Source of the DNA: Pseudomonas corrugata
GTDB lineage: Bacteria; Pseudomonadota; Gammaproteobacteria; Pseudomonadales; Pseudomonadaceae
Reading direction: 5' to 3'
Assembly (NCBI RefSeq): GCF_001269905.1
Contig: NZ_LHVK01000027.1
Span: 1-34,694, forward strand
DNA: 34,694 nucleotides
A program made the position numbers and the translations under genes. The notes under the pieces were generated by a model. It ran no database searches and had not been told where the DNA came from. It was given only the letters and a program-made list of their open reading frames with translations. Shown piece by piece: positions 31,194 through 34,694 of this stretch (position 1 is its first letter; the number at the start of each line of letters is the position of its first letter).

Positions 31194-32558
31194 ATGGCTT
31201 CCAGCTCCATGGATACTCGAGATTCCGCGCCGCTGGCCAGCTACATAGACCTTTTGCTGGACGCCGTGTGTGCCGTCGACGGCCAGGGGTGTTTCGTATT
31301 TGTCAGTGCCGCCTGCGAACGCATTTTTGGTTATACCCCCCAGGAGCTGATCGGTCGGCCGATGATCGAACTGGTTCACCCTGGCGACCGCCAGCGTACC
31401 CTCGAGGCGGCGCGGGAGATCATGGACGGCGAGCCCAAGCTCAACTTCGAGAATCGCTACCTGCGCAAGGACGGTCGGGTGGCGCATATCCTGTGGTCTG
31501 CGCGTTGGTCAGAAATTGATCAATTGCGCATTGCCGTGGCCCGTGACATTACCGAACGCAAACAGGCCGAGTCCCGACAGGCAGCGCTGTATGCCATTTC
31601 CGAAGCGGCCCATGTCGCGGCGGATCTGCTGGCGTTGTTCAAGCGTATCCACCTGATTATTGGCGAATGGTTGCCGGCGCTGAACTTCTCGGTGGCGCTG
31701 TACGATGAACAATGCGCTCAATTGAATTTTGCCTATCACGTCGACGATCAGGAGCAGCAACCCGAACTGCCGGGGACAATCACCGGGCGCTTGTGCACCG
31801 AGGTGATCCGAAGTGGTCAGCCGATCTTGCTGGCATCTGATTGCAATCCACTGCCACCGGTTTTTTTCGACATCGTGGCGCAGCCGGGCGCGCCGTGCTG
31901 GCTGGGTGTGCCGCTGAACTCGCAAAACGGCACGATTGGCGCGCTGATCCTCAAGAGTGCTCAGGATAATGAGCGCTACACCGAGGAGGACATGGAGTTG
32001 CTGCAGTACGTCTGTGCGCAGATCACCATCGCCATCGAGCGCCAGCAATTGCACGCTCGCTTGCAGCGTATGGCGCAATACGACCAACTGACCCAGGTAG
32101 CGAATCGCGAGTTGCTGCGTGAACGGTTCAAAGCCGCACTGGCGAGTGCCCGCACAGCGTCAGGGCGCATGGCATTGCTGTATATCGACCTGGACCGCTT
32201 TAAACAGGTCAACGACACTTATGGTCACAGCGTCGGTGACATGTTGTTGCAAGCAGTGGCCAGTCGGCTCCAGGGCTGTGTACGTGATTCCGACACAGTC
32301 GCGCGTATTGGCGGCGATGAGTTCGTAGTGTTGCTCCATAGCATCCAGGCTCTGGAAGATGCCCAGGGCGTGCAGGAAAAAATCCGTCAGGCGCTGACCC
32401 AGCCATTGCGCCTGGATGGACACTGGCTGAGCATCGAACCGAGCATCGGCGTGGCCTGTTTCCCAGACCATGGTGTCGAAGACGTGGCGCTGTTCCGTCA
32501 CGCCGACGAAGCGATGTACGCCGCCAAGCGTCAGAATCACAGAGTCCTTGGCACCTGA
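31194..32558 (+). CDS. PAS-GAF-GGDEF diguanylate cyclase
   Basis: This 454-residue signalling protein makes c-di-GMP from two GTP. Residues 15-125 form a PAS domain (VDGQGCFVFVSAACERIFGY ... HILWSARW ... ARDITERK). Residues 130-290 form a GAF domain. Residues 290-454 form the GGDEF domain, with DQLTQVANRELLRERF, active-site Gly373-Gly-Asp-Glu-Phe377, and the inhibitory I-site Arg364-x-x-Asp367 five residues upstream. Both catalysis and product inhibition look intact, and there is no EAL domain. ATG 31194 was preferred; ATG 31209 is equally possible. GTG 31050 would add 48 residues with a hydrophobic stretch and overlap the fosA stop. The sensed signal is unknown. Confidence 0.88.
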   Translation: MASSSMDTRDSAPLASYIDLLLDAVCAVDGQGCFVFVSAACERIFGYTPQELIGRPMIELVHPGDRQRTLEAAREIMDGEPKLNFENRYLRKDGRVAHILWSARWSEIDQLRIAVARDITERKQAESRQAALYAISEAAHVAADLLALFKRIHLIIGEWLPALNFSVALYDEQCAQLNFAYHVDDQEQQPELPGTITGRLCTEVIRSGQPILLASDCNPLPPVFFDIVAQPGAPCWLGVPLNSQNGTIGALILKSAQDNERYTEEDMELLQYVCAQITIAIERQQLHARLQRMAQYDQLTQVANRELLRERFKAALASARTASGRMALLYIDLDRFKQVNDTYGHSVGDMLLQAVASRLQGCVRDSDTVARIGGDEFVVLLHSIQALEDAQGVQEKIRQALTQPLRLDGHWLSIEPSIGVACFPDHGVEDVALFRHADEAMYAAKRQNHRVLGT

Positions 32559-32674
32559 TTGCACGTCACCGTTCGTCGTGGCGCTGCTTGTTTATTCAAA
32601 CCTTGCGCCCCTGATTCTTTCGAATGTCAGGCGGGCCCTGCTCGCCAACATCCACGCATCTGGAGGGCCAGACC

Positions 32675-32812
32675 ATGCCGGATTTACGCCACATTCATCC
32701 CGCAAACTTCGCCCACGATCGAACCAAGGTGTCCGAAGCGGGTCGCAAAAGTGGGAGAACCACCATCATGACCGTCGACAAGCCCCCATTGAAAGCCGAA
32801 ATCGGTCGCTGA
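32675..32812 (+). CDS. Small KGG-motif-like stress protein
   Basis: This 45-residue protein starts MPDLRHIHPANFAHDRTKVS and continues EAGRKSGRTT. It recalls the repeats of small stress proteins (YciG/KGG family, typically NFANDREKASEAGRKGG), with the second Gly of the KGG motif replaced (KSG). After one repeat it ends in an unrelated tail (MTVDKPPLKAEIGR), whereas typical members carry two or three repeats, so it may be truncated. GGAGG stands 8 bp before the ATG. It precedes a DUF4142 gene and a YghA-like dehydrogenase, which in this group often form a stress cluster. Function is unknown. The gap 32559-32674 before it shows nothing clear. Confidence 0.6.
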   Translation: MPDLRHIHPANFAHDRTKVSEAGRKSGRTTIMTVDKPPLKAEIGR

Positions 32813-32838
32813 GCAGTCATTGGTGGTTCTGATTCAGA

Positions 32839-32865
32839 GGCAGGGAGACCTGCCCGAACTTTTTA
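32839..32865 (+). terminator. Possible weak terminator between the KGG-like and DUF4142 genes
   Basis: GGCAGG (32839-32844) and CCTGCC (32849-32854) form a 6-bp stem with a GAGA loop. The T5 tract is displaced by five bases (CGAAC TTTTT). It may attenuate readthrough rather than stop transcription. Confidence 0.35.
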
Positions 32866-32884
32866 TTACGAGGAGGGCGCGACC

Positions 32885-33388
32885 ATGAGCCGGATGGCCA
32901 CCTTTTTTCGCACCACCAGTCTCGTTGTGCTGATGGGCCTGGGTGCCAACAGTGCCTGGGCCCAATCGCCTGCCGAATTCATCAACGATGCCTCCGCCAA
33001 AGGCATGGCCGATATCGAGGCCAGTCGCATGGCCCACGGCAAAGCCGAATCCAGGGAGGTAAAGGACTACACCATCATGGTGATCAACGACCGCACCACC
33101 GCCAATCAGCATCTGGCAAAGATTGCGAAAAAACTCGACTTGCCTGTCGCTCCGCGGGAGGAAGTCGCTGACAAAGCCAAGACTATGATTCCGCAGATGC
33201 AGGAAGGCGAGTCGTTCGAAGCCGCTTATGCCGCTAGCCAGGTCAAGGCCACCGAGGAAGCCATCGCGCAGATCGAGCAGGAGGCCCAGACCACCGAAGT
33301 GCCGGAAATCAAAGCGTTTGCCGATGAAACCCTGCCTAAATTGCAGACCCACCTGGAAATGGCGAGGGCGCTGCAGGCCAGTCGCTGA
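32885..33388 (+). CDS. DUF4142 periplasmic protein
   Basis: This 167-residue protein has a signal peptide (FFRTTSLVVLMGLGANSAWA, cleaved before QSPAEF). The DUF4142 domain fills the rest (about 28-165). It is helical, with SPAEFINDASAKGMADIEAS, the segment SREVKDYTIMVINDRTTANQ and KAFADETLPKLQTHLEMARA. DUF4142 proteins are predicted to have a ferritin-like helical bundle, and their role is unknown; many are stress- or stationary-phase-induced. AGGAGGG sits 7 bp before the ATG, a strong ribosome-binding site. It lies between a KGG-like small protein and a YghA-like dehydrogenase and is followed by a GC-rich hairpin. Confidence 0.88.
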   Translation: MSRMATFFRTTSLVVLMGLGANSAWAQSPAEFINDASAKGMADIEASRMAHGKAESREVKDYTIMVINDRTTANQHLAKIAKKLDLPVAPREEVADKAKTMIPQMQEGESFEAAYAASQVKATEEAIAQIEQEAQTTEVPEIKAFADETLPKLQTHLEMARALQASR

Positions 33389-33411
33389 TCGTGGCACGTC
33401 CTATCTTCAGG

Positions 33412-33432
33412 GCCGGGGCATTCGCCCCCGGC
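33412..33432 (+). terminator. GC-rich hairpin after the DUF4142 gene
   Basis: GCCGGGG (33412-33418) pairs with CCCCGGC (33426-33432) around a 7-nt loop, followed by TTGTCTT. It lies 24 bp past the stop and probably limits readthrough into the dehydrogenase gene, which has its own ribosome-binding site. Confidence 0.6.
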
Positions 33433-33461
33433 TTGTCTTGCCCGCTGAAAGGAGAACCTCG

Positions 33462-34370
33462 ATGTCAACACGCCGAGACCCCAACCAATACGCGATGCAG
33501 AACCCGCTGACCCAATATCCTCGCCCGCCTTTTCCCGACCAGCCGCAATCGCCGCCTGGCATCGATCAGGAGATGGTGCCCAAGCCCGATCATGGTGAAA
33601 AAAGCTATCAAGGCTTCGGCCGTCTGGAGGGTCGCAAGGCGCTGGTGACCGGCGGCGACTCGGGTATCGGCCGCGCGGCAGCTATTGCCTACGCCCGGGA
33701 GGGGGCTGACGTGGCCATCAATTACCTGCCCAGCGAAGAGCGTGACGCTCGGCAAGTCATCGAACTGATCGAAGCCGAAGGCCGCAAGGCCATTGCGATT
33801 CCCGGTGATCTCAAGGACGAAGCCTTCTGCGTCCAGTTGGTGAGGAGCGCCCACGAGCAATTGGGGGGCTTGGATATCCTGGTGAACGTTGCCGGTAAGC
33901 AGGAGGCGCAAAAGGACATCGCCGATATCACCACCGCGCAATTCGATGACACCATGAAAACCAACATCTACGCGATGTTCTGGATCTGCAAGGCCGCGGT
34001 GCCGCTGATGCCGGCAGGGGCAACGGTCATCAATACCGCCTCGATCCAGTCTTACGATCCGTCCGCGACGCTGCTGGACTACGCCACCACCAAGGCTGCC
34101 ATCGTGGCATTCACCAAGGCATTGGCGGGGCAGGTGATCAGAAAGGGCATCCGTGTCAACGCCGTGGCGCCCGGACCGATCTGGACGGTGCTGCAACCCA
34201 GCGGCGGACAACCCCAGGAGAAAATTCCTACCTTTGGCTCCCAGGTGCCGATGAAGCGTCCCGGACAGCCGGCCGAATGTGCGCCGTTGTATGTGCTGTT
34301 GGCGTCTCAGGAGTCGAGCTACATCACTGGCGAAGTCTTCGGTGTGACGGGGGGTAATCCGCTGCCTTGA
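33462..34370 (+). CDS. SDR-family oxidoreductase, YghA-like
   Basis: This 302-residue short-chain dehydrogenase of the classical type matches the YghA group. A proline-rich N-terminal extension (about 1-55, LTQYPRPPFPDQPQSPPG) is the group's hallmark. The Rossmann motif TGGDSGIG lies at 63-70, followed by NVAG (142-145). The catalytic residues are Ser194, Tyr207 and Lys211 in NTASIQSYDPSATLLDYATT and the next K. It uses NAD(P)(H); the substrate is unknown, although relatives reduce aldehydes. AAAGGAG (33448-33454) is 7 bp before the ATG. It is the third gene of a stress-type cluster with the KGG-like and DUF4142 genes. It is followed within about 70 bp by the end of an insertion sequence. Confidence 0.88.
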   Translation: MSTRRDPNQYAMQNPLTQYPRPPFPDQPQSPPGIDQEMVPKPDHGEKSYQGFGRLEGRKALVTGGDSGIGRAAAIAYAREGADVAINYLPSEERDARQVIELIEAEGRKAIAIPGDLKDEAFCVQLVRSAHEQLGGLDILVNVAGKQEAQKDIADITTAQFDDTMKTNIYAMFWICKAAVPLMPAGATVINTASIQSYDPSATLLDYATTKAAIVAFTKALAGQVIRKGIRVNAVAPGPIWTVLQPSGGQPQEKIPTFGSQVPMKRPGQPAECAPLYVLLASQESSYITGEVFGVTGGNPLP

Positions 34371-34440
34371 GGCTCGTTCAGGATGTTCAGGATGCGCGAG
34401 CGGCGGCGTTTTTCAAGGTAGTTGTCGCGTCACCGTCTAA

Positions 34441-34694
34441 CTATGCTGCTCTTTTCTCGGCCTGCTGCTCTCGATCCGGATTCAGCAGCACCGTGCCTAT
34501 CGGCTCCCAGTTCCGTGTTCGTCCAGACCAGCGTTCCGGGCTTTTCTTTCGGGCTTGCTCGTACAGTTCATGACGTTGAGCCAGGATCTGTTGATCCTGC
34601 CCTCGATGCCGCTCCGCCGGGGTCACGAAGCGGATCCGGCTATGCCGGTGTTCGTGGTTGTACCAACGCATGAAATCCCTGACCCAGATGCGTG
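34441..34694 (-). CDS. IS3-family transposase (OrfB), C-terminal part
   Basis: The last 83 residues of an IS3-type DDE transposase run off the right edge, with an open frame at least to 34692 (RIWVRDFMRWYNHEHRHSRI). The WYNHEHRHSRIRFVTPAERH block and the following RGQDQQILAQRHELYEQARK are the conserved tail of the integrase core. The stop is TAG at 34441-34443. The end of the element should lie between this stop and the dehydrogenase gene (34371-34440), but I could not identify its terminal inverted repeat with certainty. The main part, with the DDE residues and OrfA, is beyond the window, so completeness cannot be judged. Confidence 0.85.
   Translation of the reverse strand, partial: RIWVRDFMRWYNHEHRHSRIRFVTPAERHRGQDQQILAQRHELYEQARKKSPERWSGRTRNWEPIGTVLLNPDREQQAEKRAA

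Noticed and set aside
1..34694. tRNA, rRNA or known riboswitch
   Set aside because: No cloverleaf, rRNA segment or riboswitch core was recognised on reading either strand, though a covariance search was not possible.

Overview
The window looks like a piece of chromosome from a Pseudomonas of the fluorescens group. The reasons are the high GC content, an EmhABC/TtgABC-type efflux operon with its TetR repressor, XenB, FosA, the ornithine-lipid pair OlsBA, an OprD-type porin, and many dispersed REP (repetitive extragenic palindromic) elements of the kinds common in that group. No rRNA, tRNA, CRISPR array or prophage was seen. The only mobile gene is the tail of an IS3-type transposase at the right edge.

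Left part (1-8.2 kb): the 5' end of an OprD-family porin is followed by about 1 kb of non-coding DNA. That DNA holds REP pairs and a roughly 300-bp composite repeat (GATCTT tandem array plus three palindromes). Next comes the RND efflux operon emhA-emhB-emhC (minus strand) and the divergent repressor gene emhR, with a recognisable TtgR/EmhR-type operator sitting on the emhA promoter.

Middle (8.2-21.2 kb): a small secreted protein of unknown function; an arsR-MFS-xenB operon that looks like an electrophile or xenobiotic response unit; acpH (ACP phosphodiesterase); olsB-olsA (ornithine lipid synthesis) facing a short acyl-CoA-dehydrogenase-like gene; a serine beta-lactamase-fold hydrolase coupled to a small Cys-containing membrane protein; a YceI-like protein coupled to a cardiolipin-synthase-type phospholipase D; and a periplasmic GH3 beta-glucosidase (bglX). 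Several of these genes concern the envelope and its lipids.

Right part (21.4-34.7 kb): a LemA-TPM-TPM membrane operon, a METTL25-like methyltransferase, a DJ-1D-like protein, a DUF1508 (YegP) protein, and an orphan SIR2-like DUF4917 protein. These are followed by an iron-dependent alcohol dehydrogenase with a near-consensus Anr/FNR box, an alpha-oxoamine synthase followed by a decayed MFS gene, fosA, a PAS-GAF-GGDEF diguanylate cyclase, and a stress-type cluster (KGG-like small protein, DUF4142 protein, YghA-like dehydrogenase).

REP-type inverted repeats of three sequence families occupy most gaps between genes. One abuts the ribosome-binding site of a TPM gene inside an operon, and another supplies the stop codons of two convergent genes.
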